DNA of 64,000 bases from Bombyx mori (lineage: Eukaryota; Arthropoda; Insecta; Lepidoptera; Bombycidae). Below the pieces are notes generated by a model. The model was given only the letters and a program-made list of their open reading frames with translations. It was not told the origin of the DNA and made no database searches. The stretch is from NCBI RefSeq assembly GCF_030269925.1, contig NC_085107.1, forward strand, positions 8,060,001 to 8,124,000. The letters run 5' to 3'. The position numbers were made by a program, and so were the translations under genes. Positions 34,429 through 47,260 of the stretch are shown here, in pieces (within the stretch, counting starts at the first letter, position 1; the number at the start of each line of letters is the position of its first letter).

Positions 34429-37383
34429 CATCAGAAGAAGATATAAGCAGTCATGATTGGACAGTTTTGTGTAAATTTCAAGCAAACAGATTTGACTGCA
34501 CAAACGGCAAAGAGCTTTATCGAAAGTAAGATCTATTACCTACATTATGAAATCATATAATGTTACAAATATAATTTAATATATTATTAATAATAATAAA
34601 TATTTATACTTATCTGGAAAATGATAAGCTTAGCTTTGTAACAGTAACTATGTTTCGCCGTCTTTACATACGAAGATTCCTTCGTCTACAAAACAATCTA
34701 ATTAGTGCTTGTGCATAAACTCGCAAATTTACTTTAGCGGCCTGAGTTTGAATGAACACATTGAAATTTATTATGAAATACATGAAACACAACTCTTACT
34801 TTTTGTTTAGGTAACACTTTAGTTAGTATTTACGATTTTACTAAGATCACACACAATAAATCAACGTTACAATGTCAAAGACCTCGAAACTCTAAAACTG
34901 TATCAGACAAGAACAAAATCACTAAAATACAAGAATCCCTGTACCTTAAAAAATATATTGCTTTTCAATGGGACTCGAATATGAAGCTCAAGACACACTA
35001 GCCAGGTTAACTGACCAAAAAAATGAGGCTATAAAATTAACTTTATTTATTTCAATACGTTACAGAGTATGTCTATTTAGTATAGTGCCAGATCAGTAAA
35101 TGCGACCTTTACCTTCTGTGGAATTGATTTGAATACCGAGAAGTTCATTGTTGGTTTATACACTTCAGTACATTTTAATTGAATGTATGCATTAAAGCAA
35201 TGAAATATTTACATTAAATTTCCACCTAATTATGATTATTTTAGCGAGAAACTGAAGATTTTGAGTAGACCATGATGTTGAAATACAACAATTGTATCAT
35301 TGAATTAGGCAGTCTGATGATAAGATAGTGAGGTGAATCATTATGGGGAAGGGTGGCAGAATTTGTATTTTCTGAGTTTTATGAAGTAAAATCTCAATCT
35401 CATCCATTCAGTCTTCCTTCATTTAATGCTTTTTTTAAATTAGAACGCGACCTTTGTACTAGAACACACGACTGCTTCTTGATAGAAATATGCAGAATGG
35501 TTTTACTGCTATGTTTTGAAAATAAATCCTATACAAGCCAAAAATCGGTGATTCGCACTAAAGATTATATTTATCACATTGTATACGTAAACAAATTTAT
35601 CACTCTTGATATCAATCTTGATTCTTCTGAGCAATGAGCTTTTGAGCAATATAATGAATTTAACAATAGCCAAAACGTTTTTAAAGTGTTTTGTAAAATC
35701 AGAGCCAATATCTCGCTACATAAAAATTAACAAATTTCATACTGTAACCTAAAATTGCATTTACATTCTCTAGAATTGCTTCCACAAGTATCTATATATG
35801 CCTAGGTATATGCCTTCATAAACAGCGAGTTGCTTTTGAAAACTCGGGATAGTAAGCCGAGGATAATCTTTACAATATTGAAAACCATTATTCAAAGTCC
35901 CTCTTTAGTTTTAGGAATACAAAGCTTTAGTTTAACTCATCTAATGGGTATATTCCAATTGCTGCCGAAGACCAAAGCAAATTTTCATTATGTTCATTTT
36001 GAACACGTTAATTGAAAAATAAATAAATACTAATATAGATTAAAATTCGAAGGAATGAAAATTATTTTAAAATTTGCTAATACGTGATCGTCAAACCATG
36101 GATGTTAGCGTCTGTTAGAGACTAGCACGTAATTGGTTAACTAAGCTATTAAAATGACAATTCTTTATGATGATGATCTGAGATAATTATAACTTTTTCT
36201 CTTAATTAACGTAATTTCTTTTCAACTGCTATTTCAAAACTACAGGTTTTATTATGATTTGAAAATGGAGGACTGCAAAACATTTAATTTTGGTCAGTGT
36301 CCGAATAGCATGAATCATTTCGACACGTTAGATGATTGCCAATCGACATGTCGCGGTATGTAAATTTCTAATGATTCATAGATAATATATTTGTTTTATT
36401 TTCATGCTATAGTGTTATCTTTCGTCGAACACAAACCAGCGTGGGGTTCATACAATCTTAGATATCACCGTGGCTCTTGGAAAAGCAATCACAAAGTGTT
36501 TTGTCTCTCAAATTTCAAAGCAGGCTTGACATATGTATGTCAATATAATATATGAATATATAGGCTCAATTTTGAAGATTATTTGAGAGGTAATTGAGCG
36601 CTATTCTTTTTCTAAGAAGAAATCGGCGCAGCATATCCTCTTTCTGCGTCTATTATATTATTATGCCGCTTAGGGATTTGGCATGAGATTTACGATCGAC
36701 GGCTGGCCTCCTTGGGGATGCTATCGTTGGCCAGAAACCTTAATCGCCTTATACGACACATACTGGAAGACATGGTGGCAATCTAATTCAGGGCACTTGT
36801 AAGGTATAGAGCCAGTTACGGAAACATGAAAGATGGGCCTCGAAGTGACTCCAGTGGTATTGTATTTTTTTTAAAGTGTTTATATTTGCAATATAACTGT
36901 GAGAGAGACGGCTTAGAAAACCATCGCTTCTAATGTATACAAAATTAGGAGGTGCTATGGTAGCACGATGCCAGGGGTCATCTCCACGGGCCCTAGTATT
37001 ATAATTTACAAAGCTTGTAAATTTTATACACAGCACAATTTCTTTCCTATTTTTTTCTTCTGAACTTTCAGACCGCGGCCTTCGTCCAATAGACTACAAT
37101 ATATCAGCTAAAATATATTGTCAATTACAACCTGATTTCGGAGAATGCAACAGCTATTACCCGATGTAAGTTTTTTTTCCTCTCATAACTATTTACAAAA
37201 CATTTATCAGGTTTTTTTTAATTTTTTGTTTTTCAATTTAGGTGGTACTTCGACGTGAGTCATCGAACCTGCCATGGTTTTTCGTACAGTGGCTGTGGTG
37301 GGAACAAAAATCGATTTCCCGATTCACAAACATGCTCAACCACATGCATTACCGCTTTACATCTTTATTCTACTTTCTCTTGA
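34429..37383 (+). CDS. Protein with two Kunitz (BPTI) domains, 5' exon not found
   Basis: Four exons with matching phases: 34429-34525, 36246-36355, 37072-37165, 37242-37383 (TGA at 37381). Domain 1 is split over the first two exons and domain 2 over the last two, each at the residues before the FYYD/WYFD strand. Domain 2 has the exact BPTI cysteine spacing (8, 15, 7, 12, 3 residues between the six Cys). Domain 1 has spacing 8, 18, 7, 12, 3, so three residues are inserted after the second Cys. The residue at the P1 position is Thr in domain 1 and Asn in domain 2, not Lys/Arg, so trypsin inhibition is not expected. A short tail ITALHLYSTFS ends the protein. The first exon here starts in phase 1, so an upstream signal-peptide exon is required; I could not identify it. 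Kunitz proteins are secreted protease inhibitors or modulators (family knowledge). Confidence 0.85.
34526..36245. other. Kunitz gene intron 1
   Basis: 1.7 kb of AT-rich sequence. Its longer open frames (for example 35353-35637 +) have no family resemblance or codon pattern that I can support. Confidence 0.4.
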
Positions 37384-37814
37384 TTTTAGATGATGAATTA
37401 TTACAATTTTAATTGAAAAGTTTAATGTTGTTTCTACTTTTTTCTTTTATTTGCCCTTTGTCCTTTTGGTAGGCATCAGCACAACCTGTACACACGTAGT
37501 AATTTATTTTAGGACATGTGATTTAAAAGATTACATTATATTTAGCAGTTCAAGGATGCGGATGTGACCAGGTCAAGCCACCGCAAACGTCCTCTTCATG
37601 CAGACTAGTTAAGTTTATTTTGTTCTTAAGGTCTCGAGCGATTAGCTTATGTTCTTCGAATTTAAGCAAATCTTAGCGTAAAATTCACAATTTTTTAAAA
37701 TGCGTAAATGGTTGAATGAGACCGCGTAGACTGGCTATTGAGATCGCGACGCTAATGCTGTCACCCACCATGATGTATGAGCTTGAAGTTTCAAATGCAT
37801 TTTTAATTAATTTA

Positions 37815-37985
37815 CTAGCTGACCCGGCAGACTTCGTAGTGCCTCAATCGATAACTAAAAGATATAAACTTTTGTATAAAATAAACTTAAAAAAAAAAGG
37901 AATCCGTCCGACGGGGGACACATCAAAGGAAAAACAAAATTGTAATTTTTATTTAATTCCGAGCATTTTCATATTTATCTAATCC
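37815..37985 (-). mobile_element. Helitron-like element, truncated copy
   Basis: Starts CTAGCTGACCCGGCAGACTT and shares AATCCGTCCGACGGGGGACA with the next copy, but stops near 37985 before the GGTCCAGCCG block and the TC end. An open frame across it is fortuitous. Confidence 0.6.
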
Positions 37986-38031
37986 TATCCTTTTAAGCCT
38001 CAATATTATTATCGGTTATTATTATGGTATA

Positions 38032-38292
38032 CTAGCTGACCCGGCAGACTTCGTAGTGCCTCAATCGATAAATAAATGACCTAAACTTTTGTATATAATA
38101 AACCAAAGAAAAGTAATCCTTACGACGGGGGACACATCAAAGAAAAAACAAAATTGTTATTTTTATTTACCTTTTAAACCTTCTCTGGACTTCCACAAAT
38201 AATTCAAGATCAAAATTAGCCAAATCGGTCCAGCCGTTCTCGACTTTTAGCGAGACTAACAACGAACAGCAATTCATTTTTATATATATAGA
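38032..38292 (-). mobile_element. Helitron-like element, complete copy
   Basis: Runs from CTAGCTGACCCGGCAGACTT to TATATATATAGA, i.e. TC...CTAG on the reverse strand, and contains AATCGGTCCAGCCGTTCTCG. It lies in the same orientation only 47 bases after the truncated copy. A third copy starts at 63766. Confidence 0.65.
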
Positions 38293-38293
38293 T

Positions 38294-38425
38294 AGATTGC
38301 CCTAGTAGGCAGACGAGCGTAAGGCCCACCTAATGGTGAGTGGTTACCGTCGCCCATGGACTTCCGCAATCCCAAAGGCTATAGGTTAATTACTCTCCAC
38401 AAGCCTCTTCCGAAGAAGCAATATG
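38294..38425 (-). mobile_element. LINE 3' tail, reversed
   Basis: AGTAGGCAGACGAGCGTAAG and CGTCGCCCATGGACTTCCGC match the 33.2-kb LINE tail; it abuts the Helitron-like element at 38292. Confidence 0.75.
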
Positions 38426-39257
38426 TAACATTGTAATTGCACACCGACCAAACAAAAACGATCCACTGTTTCGCGGAAGAATTAGGCATAATAGTTATTA
38501 CCTACCCAGTTGTCATAATATGCCCTATCACCAGTAATATTTATGAAATCTATAATACATCTGTAACATAATTATAATATCACATAAATAACTACTTTCA
38601 GTTATATTAAATTCGGAAATTGGAAGTTTCCTATAGCGTTGTCAATTACTCAAGATATTAAAAAATATATATTCTAATGTTGTGTTGTTTTGATGTTAAT
38701 TCTAAAAATAATGAAAACCAGTCGTGTCGTTATGTTTTAATTTTTCACATATATGTATATGTGGCATGATTTCAATGTTGCTGTATGTTGTTGATTCATT
38801 TGTTGAGCTTTAATACTGTATTAATACAATATATTATCGATTCTCTGCGAAATAAACCTACATCGTTTTTATATCGTCAGTATTTTACCCTGGGCTCCAT
38901 TTATGATAATACAGCCGTCATATAAGTTGATTCTATGAAATTTGGTACAAAAAACGGCGGGTCGAATGCGATCCTTATTGTTACGATTTATCATTATTCG
39001 AGAGAGGGAGAATGGATAGAATCTTTGAATAAAGTAAGCTATAAATATAAAACCAAATAAAATTGGTATCTTAGCCATTACAATTGGCTTAGATGAAAGA
39101 TGGTGTACGACCATACCACATACCATCATGTGGATATCGGAGCCCAGAATTGTAGACACTATAACGTAATTGTGATCTCAATGAATAAGGTCAAGTTTCA
39201 ACTGTCTTAGACTGTGGTCGTATTACTTCTGCTGCGAAGGAGTCATACTTTAGAAAA
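38426..39257. other. Intergenic, AT-rich
   Basis: A weak reversed SINE trace at about 38440-38530 (GATCCACTGTTTCGCGGAAG). Nothing else recognised. Confidence 0.35.
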
Positions 39258-39741
39258 CACCTGAAGTCAGCGTCGGAACGGTACTTTAATAAGGCTATGC
39301 GTCATGATAATCACCTTATCGTTACCGCTGCTGATTACTTCCCAACTCCTGCCCACGCAGAAGTCAGTCCGTCGATGTCCCCGATACATCTTTACGGATC
39401 CATCAGATCCAATAACTCTTTCATTTTATACCATCAGCTCTCGGAGCCGACTTAGGAGCCCTAACCGTACTCGTTGAACTCAACAAAGAGTTCGACGTGC
39501 AATTTAACCCATACATCAACCCGCTGGGTTTCTCATCGGATCTTCTCAGCGTGTCGCGATTCCGATCCGTTAGTTGATTGATTCGCGAAGCAGTTGCCCT
39601 TGAGTTATTAAGTCTGCTTTGGAGGCGCTTGGACAGCTGTTAGCTAATCCCATCCCTTCTTGGCTGAGCCTTCGCTCGACCACCTATCCTGGTGAAACTG
39701 GAAAAGCCGCCGGACAACAAGTAATTCTTCATTAAAAAAAA
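39258..39741 (+). mobile_element. Jockey-like LINE 3' end
   Basis: Matches the tail of the 6-7.6 kb LINE: GTCGGAACGGTACTTTAATA, ACGGATCCATCAGATCCAAT, TTTGGAGGCGCTTGG, and a poly-A run at 39734-39741. 5'-truncated. Confidence 0.82.
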
Positions 39742-39901
39742 GAGTCCTGTGTTCCGGATGTTTTGAAATAAGGATCTTTGGTGTAAAATTGATTGCTAGA
39801 ATTGATGCTCTGATCTCCATGGACTCCGACTGCCGCTCAAGACCTGGTATGTCTTTAAACGTGATTTAAACTTTTATTTATTTTTCTTGTTCTAAATTAT
39901 A

Positions 39902-40141
39902 TTGTTACGCGCTGGGGTTCGACATAAATAGAGCTTCCACCGAAGTACAAATTAAAATTCTGTTAAGCACTAACGAACACTTTAAAATTTGCAATTCACT
40001 TATTCCGCTTCGCTTAAGGTGATCCGTTCGCTATTTCGCTTCGAGTAGATCCGATTACTACCTACCGTGTTATCTCTGCAACGCTTTTACAGTCGATACG
40101 ACATCCCTAGAATTATCGAGAACATTCCTGACAGGTCGTTA
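39902..40141 (+). repeat. Possible solo LTR
   Basis: Begins TGTTACGCGCTGGGGTTCGA and ends GTCGTTACA, giving TG...CA ends with inverted TGTTAC/GTTACA-like tips, and has an internal CATAAATAG TATA-like box. No flanking duplication was seen, so this is tentative. Confidence 0.35.
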
Positions 40142-43100
40142 CAGGGAGTGTGTTTCCGCTATTTGATAATAGATGGCGTTGTATTTCTAGAGCGTTCTCG
40201 ATTTTACTAGTTCTTTTGATATTTGTTTCTGCTATTCGACAATAGATGGCGTTACTCTTACCGGCGTAATAATATTCTAAATTATTAGTAGGCACTGAAC
40301 TAATTTTACAATACTAGTATTTAAATTAGCCTTGTTAAAGAAAATGTATTCCCAGTGCTCAATTACAGAATTAATTAAATGCATCCTTCAAGTAACTTAC
40401 AGGTTACCTACACCGCTTACTACTTCAGTAAATTGTGTTCTATTTTTATATTGTAAATGGCTTCCATTACCGGTTAAACAACTACAAGAGCAAAAAATCT
40501 ATAAACGAAGTTTTTATTTATTTATTTACTAGTAACATTATTGTTATATCATCGACCAAACTGAAATAATAATACTGTAGTTTCGAACAAAACTCTGTAA
40601 GTTATGCCCATCTGTTCAACATTTTGTTTGCTATCGATCACACATAATCACCTAAAGACATTTCTTTGTTATCAATTGCTAAAAAAACCCATTTATTCTG
40701 AAACGTGTTTCAATATAAAGTGATCAGTGTAGTGCATATCGAAGTTGGCTTTTATCCGAGTTCGGGCTACATTACGTGCAGTATTCTTAATGTAGCCTGT
40801 TGTTTTTGAATTTAAACACCAATTTATTTATGTTCAATTAGATATTTTAATAAGGAACGTTTAATTGTGACTTTGCTTATTCGTTGCTTCGTGGTTCTGT
40901 ATACGTAGGGGTAAAAAACATTGTAGCGCTGTGAACAGCGCACATGGAAACAGTTTACACACTGACCAAAATTCAAAGCGAAACTGAACTAGAGGTTCAG
41001 TTCGTCGTTATTATAAAACATAATAAATAAAAATGTTTTTAAAATAAGATAATATATTTTAATCTTCACGTCTTTGTTCTGTGGTTAAAATTCAAACAGA
41101 CCCCATAATTTAATTGAACGACATAACAAAGGATCAACTATTTCGGCCCTTTTGAAATGGGCCATTAGTTCTAGGAATGTCATTGGAATTTTCATGGGAA
41201 AACTTTACAGCTTTTATGCCCCTGAATGGTGTATTGAATGTATGAAATTTATGGATCTAACAATGTGAGTAGAATATTGTATGTATTTTACTGAAATATA
41301 AATTAAACTAAATTACAGTTTCACGTTTAATTTTAACAAATGATTTACTCGTTCTGCTCGTAAAATGATAGTTAATTTATAATACATAGTTCATGTTCGG
41401 GTTCCGTATTTCATATTTCGTGGTTTCGAATAAAAGAGGGGTCGCGATCTTAACAACGGTTGATCCCAACCAAGCTTTAATTTCGGCTGAAGTGAAATCG
41501 AGTGAAGTGTACACGTTTTGGCTCTTACACCCTCGACCCTTCTTCGCGGTGTGAAAAAATATACGCTTTCAAAACTTCATCTTGAATTCGGCGAGGTTCG
41601 AGTCATGAATATTTAGAAGAGTGACTTAATTAATTCAATTTCGAAGTCGCCAGTTTCAGTGTTTTTGCACCATGCAGGTGTGTATTACACAGGACGTTGT
41701 CAATGGTAATTTTAAACGTCTTTTGTGGCTTAATGTTTCTAGGCGGCACATAAAAAAAAACATTGAATCCATTCAATAATTTAAATGCAGTAATTTATAA
41801 ATTAATTATTTCAGACGTGACGCTTTGACGAAATTGGCTTGCGTCTAACTAGAACTTTCTTTTTATAATTTTTCACTCTTCGTAGCCTAAAGGTAAGTTC
41901 TAGGTTCTTCGTAGGTTATCTCATAAGTAGGTGTAGGTTGTAATATCTATGGGCAACGGTATGTATTTAAAACTACGCTTGCCGTGAATATTCGCTTAAA
42001 CTGGTGCTATAGGTAGAAAACAAACTTTTTGGTTGTTAATAAATATGTACAATAAGCTTCACAAAAACTATAAATATCAGTCATGATTAAGTGACACAAA
42101 TATGGAAAAAAATTGATAAATAATAATGTAAAAGAATACGATGCGTTAACTTCTGTAAGGCACGGTACCCATTTTGTCGCATAAAACTTCGGCGCGAAAT
42201 ACGAGAGAATAACTAAAGTCTTTGTGTCGTTTTTTCAAGAAAACAATCGGTAGACACGGCGGCGGCTTTCCGTAAATTCTTTTGTTCGGAATGCCTCCCT
42301 TTATCGGGTAGCGAGGCTGCTGCGGCAAAAACATCCCGGGAGCACAATTTATGCACGAACTTCGAGCCGTGTTCAGTAATCGCGCCTAACTAGCGCACTT
42401 CGTTATGAAGTACGAGCAGCCTCTCTCGATTTTGTTTACTGTAATGTTGCCCGAAGATCTGTTGAGCCGCCAACGCTCCGTGTCAAGATACGAATATTTA
42501 CGCCGAAAGACTAAACTTAACGAAGTTTTGTCTCTTTGGCCTTTGCCTGTTAGGAAAAATGAAAAAGTTGAATGATATCGTGTTTTTTTTTTCAGATATA
42601 ATCGGGGTAGACAAAAACGTATCTTTGTAATGTTATTTTTTTTATAGTTGTGTAAGACCCTCGTAGTTTCAGCTTATGTTATGTGTATACTGTTTATGAT
42701 ACCAAACACATTTACCTTATTTAAGTTTTCAGTTATAAAAACTAAAACGATTCAATGCAATCTGTTTATCATTAATATTATGTATACTACCTACATTTAT
42801 TATTTTACAAATAATAATATAAGCTATATAATGTATTCGTTTATTTTATTATGAGTAACTGCTCATTGCTGTCGCCGAACAGTCAAGCGTTATGGATTGA
42901 AGGGTAAGACAGTGATTAAGCTAAGCTAAGCATTGACATAAAAGTCATATCTCAAGGCGGGTGAAGTCTTGTGGAATCGTTCACTCGTCTACGCAATAAA
43001 AATAAATACGTAATATTGTCGACGTAATATATCGAATGTGGTCGTTGTACTATCAAAGAACCTATATACTTCTGGAAAGTTATACTATAATCTATACTTT

Positions 43101-45664
43101 TCAGGTTTTGAGACGATAAATCTAAGCTTGGCACCGCTCATCTTGTTCTCACCCATTTACGGGAAATAAAACAACACAAAAAAAAATATATCTTAAAGCC
43201 CTCCATTTTTGCACCACAGATAAAGCATACGTGTTCCGTAAAGGCTTTTAGGAAAGCCGCGCGGGAAGTAAAGTACGTGAGAACTGTGTCCGAATACACT
43301 ACAGCATTACATTTTCCTTTAACTTCGAACGAATTTAAGAGTTGCTTATAAAAAATAATAATTTAATCTATCTTTTATTTTTAGCTACATAATATGTATT
43401 TAATACTACTTTTACGGCTCAGTCGCACGTTTTTTATTGTATTTATATTAAGATAAGAACCGTAAATGTTTGAAATATATCTACGACTCACGAAAATCGA
43501 AGAAAATACTATAGCCGTACGTGCATAGTCTATGTTTCTGGTGACTTTAAAATTGTTTTAAATTTGAATTCCAAACGAATTCTTTTTACACTTAGACTGA
43601 TAATACATGTTTTGCTCTCGTATCTGACACCGAATTAAAGTTTGAAAAAGGAAGAAACGTTAGATTAATTTTAATACGATTTTCTTGGTTTGACCTATGT
43701 GTTTATACCAATATTTTTAACATTGTTTTTTTCTTCATAATTGTCTAAATTGTTAAAAAAAATTGTAATTGTTAAAAATAAAAAAAAATAAACATGTTTT
43801 AAGGAACGATGATAGTATAGTACTTTTATCATTTTCAATTTGTATCTTGACTAGGGCCACCAGGATGAAGAAGAATGATTACTTTTTATTTTGAGTGCGG
43901 GTGGCTACTGAAGCTTGTTTTTGTTTTTTTTTATGTATGCTTAATAAAGAATATATCTGGATGCGATATTCTTCATTGCCTGACTTCTCCGCCGTTAGTC
44001 TTAAGTAAGCTTGCTAGAATGTTAATGAAACATTAGCATATAAATTAACATTGCATCTAACGTTGAGAATTCACCCCTTTTAGATTTCGGTGGTGATTTA
44101 CTTCAAGCCCAATCTAAGTGATTGAACATAGTAGCTTCTAAATCTCAAAGGCAAATTTAAACTTAAGTAGAATTGCGTGATAATAGAGCGACTGCCTCAT
44201 GTTTTGAGGTTGGTGGAGGCATTCAGATTTTGAAATAGATGAGTTAAATTAACTTAAGCAAAAGGTGGGTCGTGTGGGCGTTAAGTTTGTTTGTTACAAA
44301 CGAATGAAGCACGACGTAATATGTTTAGTGTGCGTTGCCATTTGTAAGCCAACAAAGTCCTGCCCGTTGTTAGTAATATAAAGTCTGGACTTCAAAAGTA
44401 CCCTTGTGGTATTAAAACTCCAGACGAATTTTATGCGAGTTCGAACAAAGTTACGGAGCCTTTCATCAAAGAAAAACAATGTAAGAAGTTCCTTTACTTT
44501 TCACACTTCATTTTAAGTTAACGACCGTGTTAAATTGTTTATTAAACATACGAATATATGGAATTTCTAGGAAGCGATATAATAATTTTTTTCTCGAGCT
44601 CATTGTCTGTCTGATAATTTATTTATTTATTTATTTTAATATTCTTACAAATTAACAGTATCTATAAATTAATATGTAAAGCAAAAACTTTGTACACATT
44701 TTTACGAAAATTGCGCCGACGGAGGAGTATGAAATTTCCCATACTTATAGAGAATATAAAGAATGCAGAATGTTGATATTTTTTTTAATTATGCATAAAA
44801 AATACATTAAATGAATAAATAAAACATTACACACACTACCATATATTTGACACACATACGCATGCATACTATTTGTTTATTGTCAAACTTTTCTTATTGC
44901 TGAGTCTGTGTAGTACTTTACTTTACACTACTTACAAGACTTGGCGAAATCTGTGATAATAAAAGTATAATAAAAGTCTTTGACAATAGAATCATAATAC
45001 CTAGTCACCATAATGCCGTCAATCGCCTTGAGATATGAACACAAGGTCTTAATTTTATAGAATAATGATATTTTCACTATTCAGACTGAAACATGACTCC
45101 GTCGCCGTAAAATTAGACAAAATCGCGGTCCCTACAAGTGACGGCTCACAAAACGGTTTACTATGAATAAATGCCGGTTGGAAATCGCAGTATTCTATAA
45201 TCAGAGAATGTTACTACCCGTTCTCAGGTGAATCCTTTAGTCGCCTTTTAAGGAACCCACGGGACGAGAAGGGTGGTGCTAATACTGTACAAGAGAGCCA
45301 AAAATGTTTTTCCTTCATCGTGAAAGTCGTTTGTGAGCCTGTACTTACTTCTTTACTTCACTTGGAACATTTTTTATCTACCTGCGAGAATTTAATATCC
45401 TTACTAGTTAGATCGCGACTAGATATGCGAAAGAGTATTTTTTATGTTGAAGTAATTGTTATTATTATTTTGAGTTAATAATACATGTTCTTAACATCTT
45501 ATCAACTTTCTCCTATATAAAAATTCCACACGGTAGATCCGTTCCTACAAAGTCACGTGTTGTGCGAAATCGTGTTATATGACACTAGAAGCTGGTACAA
45601 ATAGTGTGGAGAGTGATTTTTCCGAATGAAACATCTCAACTATACCTGGATGTATTTTTACCTA
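40142..45664. other. Long gene-free stretch
   Basis: No coding exon that I can support on either strand. At 40149 and 40223 a motif (GTTTCYGCTATTYGAYAATA, then GATGGCGTT) occurs twice. GC-richer, apparently single-copy islands lie at about 41390-41690 and 42160-42560. At about 44590-44960 a block beginning with a TTTA repeat and containing AAAATTGCGCCGACGGAGGA looks like an interspersed repeat. At 45020-45390 very diverged SINE traces may exist. Confidence 0.4.
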
Positions 45665-45956
45665 TTTATACATATAAATAAAATTGGAGTGTCTGTTTGT
45701 AATATTGAAATAGCCGCTTTTTACTACATGCATATGAATATATATGTATACGGTACATACACCAAAATAACATTTTTTTACAATTTTTGTCTGTCTGTCA
45801 GTTTGTTCCGGCTAATCTCTGGAACAACTGGACCGATTTTGACGGGACTTTCACCGATAGGTAGCATATGATATAAGGAGTAACTTAGGCTACTTTTTAG
45901 ACTAGCTTTACTCGCGGTACAACATAACTGCGGGTAGCATCGCGAGATTCCGCTAG
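45665..45956 (+). mobile_element. Short Helitron-like element
   Basis: Forward copy of the 22781-23150 family: starts TATACATATAAATAAAATTG, contains GTCTGTCTGTCAG and CTGGACCGATTTTGACGGGA, ends CGCTAG|T at 45956. Confidence 0.62.
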
Positions 45957-47066
45957 TTACTCATAAAAAAGGAATAAAATTTTAGTTATTCCCATATTAT
46001 TGTGTGTTCATGGTACATAATGTAATATTTTAAATAATTATAAACAAATTTCTCGTTATCGTGTTGTAAAATATCGTGTTATACAAGGTTATACAGCTGT
46101 ATTTATTTCTCAAACGATAAATTATTAATGTATTATGAGGTATGTTTACATTTTATGTTATAATAGTATCGTGAAAATTAATGGAACAGTATCGTTTTTC
46201 TCGACACTAATCAGCTTCAGCCCTATTTTTATTCTTTCAACATAGATAACAGAACTTTAACCGGCACAGTTTCAAAAGTACATGTGCATAAAGACACTGC
46301 ACTTTTGGAAAACTTGAAATGAGAATAGTTTGAAAGTTTCATTCATATATGTAGCATTGGTAAGAACGGAACGTATGAAAAGAGTGTGAAACGGAGCGTT
46401 AAGATGTGAGTGAGAGAAAACGGAAAGAAAAAGAGAAGAGAATGACAGATAGAATGACAGAGAAAAGGAAGATGGCGAAGACCGTTGAAAAATGAGCAAG
46501 ACGTAATAAAAGTGTTAATTATTAATTATTATTATAACAGAAGATTTTGGAACAGTGAAGTTTTATTTTATGCGCTGCGATCCCTATTCTACATACCTAC
46601 ATGTAGTTATATCTTTATTCATTAAATAGTTCACACAGTTAATGTGAAATTATTAATCTTTGAAGATGTTATTACGGCAAAATATTTATCAAAATAACGC
46701 TCAATTTTAATGAGAAAAATACAATTAAGCCAATTATATAGTTTTTTTTTAAATATTGTATATTGTTTTAATTTGCTTCACAGATATTTGGTTACTATGA
46801 CAACATAAATTTCATTGTCTAACGCTACTTTTTAATGCTAATTTTGACGTTTTATATATTATTTTAGCTATGTTATTTACGTTTTAAAAAAAGAAGGAAA
46901 GATTCTTTCGTAAAAAAAATAAGTCCAAGATAGCATTAGATATAGCTCATCAATGACTAATAAACAAAATTATTAAGAAGATAATCGGTTGACAATCATA
47001 AAATTAAATGGTATCCAACTGTTTTGTATGTACTTATTTATATAGTTACCATGACTTTTTTTCTTT
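45957..47066. other. Intergenic, nothing recognised
   Basis: AT-rich. The + strand at 46380-46510 is strongly purine-biased (GA-rich), which creates an open frame on the other strand without further support. Confidence 0.4.
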
Positions 47067-47260
47067 TTTATTGCCCGTGTAGGCAGACAAGCCCACCTGA
47101 TGGTGAGTGGTTACCGTCGCCCATGGACTTCAGCAATGCCAGGGGTAGAGCCAAGCCGATGCATACGGTTAAGTGCTCTCCACAAGCTTCGTTTGAAGAA
47201 GGATATGTCTTTATGGATATGTCTATAGTGTAAGTATATAAGAAGGATATGGGTATGTCT
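47067..47260 (-). mobile_element. LINE 3' tail, reversed
   Basis: TTGCCCGTGTAGGCAGACAA and CGTCGCCCATGGACTTCAGC match the 33.2-kb LINE. A short internal duplication of AAGAAGGATATG is present at 47197 and 47241. Confidence 0.75.

Noticed and set aside
37716..37982. An 88-codon + frame, similar to one at 63721-63999
   Set aside because: Both lie mostly inside copies of the same Helitron-like repeat, so the resemblance is that of the repeat.
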